Below, piece by piece: positions 5,328 through 5,373 of a stretch of DNA of 5,373 bases; positions within the stretch are counted from its first letter, which is position 1; the number at the start of each line of letters is the position of its first letter. The position numbers and the translations under genes are program-made. Source of the stretch: an uncultured Lachnospiraceae bacterium (GTDB lineage: Bacteria; Bacillota; Clostridia; Lachnospirales; Lachnospiraceae); NCBI GenBank assembly GCA_900553305.1, contig USDI01000164.1, positions 1 through 5,373 of the forward strand, written 5' to 3'. The notes under the pieces were generated by a model that saw only the letters and a program-made list of their open reading frames with translations, was not told the origin of the DNA and did not search any database.

Positions 5328-5373
5328 ATGTTTAGAATTATGCCTCTAGAGTTTTAATTTTGTGCAGATAGAT

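Noticed and set aside
5344..5351. CTCTAGAG palindrome near the window end
   Set aside because: An 8-bp palindrome with no supporting context; no T-run or longer stem, so no terminator or site can be claimed.
1..5373. CRISPR array, tRNA, rRNA, insertion sequence or phage genes
   Set aside because: I found no spaced repeats, cloverleaf-like sequence, transposase, integrase or terminal inverted repeats within the window.

Overview
The window looks like part of a Firmicutes chromosome, most likely a gut-type clostridium such as a Lachnospiraceae member. The evidence is strong purine-rich ribosome binding sites, a Gram-positive type LexA box (GAAC-N4-GTTC), U-tailed hairpin terminators, and proteins that read like clostridial families. 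This placement is an inference from sequence style; there is no marker gene. All genes lie on the + strand.

Positions 1-2322 hold one operon: the 3' part of a TetR-family regulator whose start is outside the window, an ABC ATPase of the LolD/MacB/BceA class, and an FtsX-type permease with two FtsX units and about eight membrane spans. The regulator and ATPase overlap by 8 nt, and the ATPase and permease are 6 nt apart. The regulator probably controls the transporter beside it. The substrate cannot be read from the sequence.

Positions 2323-2655 are a 333-nt gap. It holds a 9-bp stem directly after the permease stop, a strong intrinsic terminator, a 16-bp tandem repeat, and only a weak promoter candidate before the next gene. 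The terminator either ends the transporter operon or acts as a leader attenuator for the next gene.

Positions 2656-4530 encode an ABC-F translation factor of the Uup/YfmR type, with both ATPase sites, the tRNA-contacting linker and the C-terminal coiled coil intact. A clean hairpin terminator follows at 4540-4572.

Positions 4573-5373 change character and become markedly AT-rich. A consensus LexA box sits just upstream of a near-perfect sigma-A promoter (TTTACA-17-TATAAT), but no sizeable gene starts behind it. The next genes are a small type II toxin-antitoxin pair: a 54-residue antitoxin and a 104-residue ParE/RelE-superfamily toxin, overlapping by 8 nt. The pair has its own likely promoter with an inverted repeat across the -10 box. 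The most interesting hypothesis here is that this pair is placed under SOS control, or was inserted behind an older SOS promoter that lost its gene. The rest of the window is ordinary conserved gene content in an accessory-looking arrangement.
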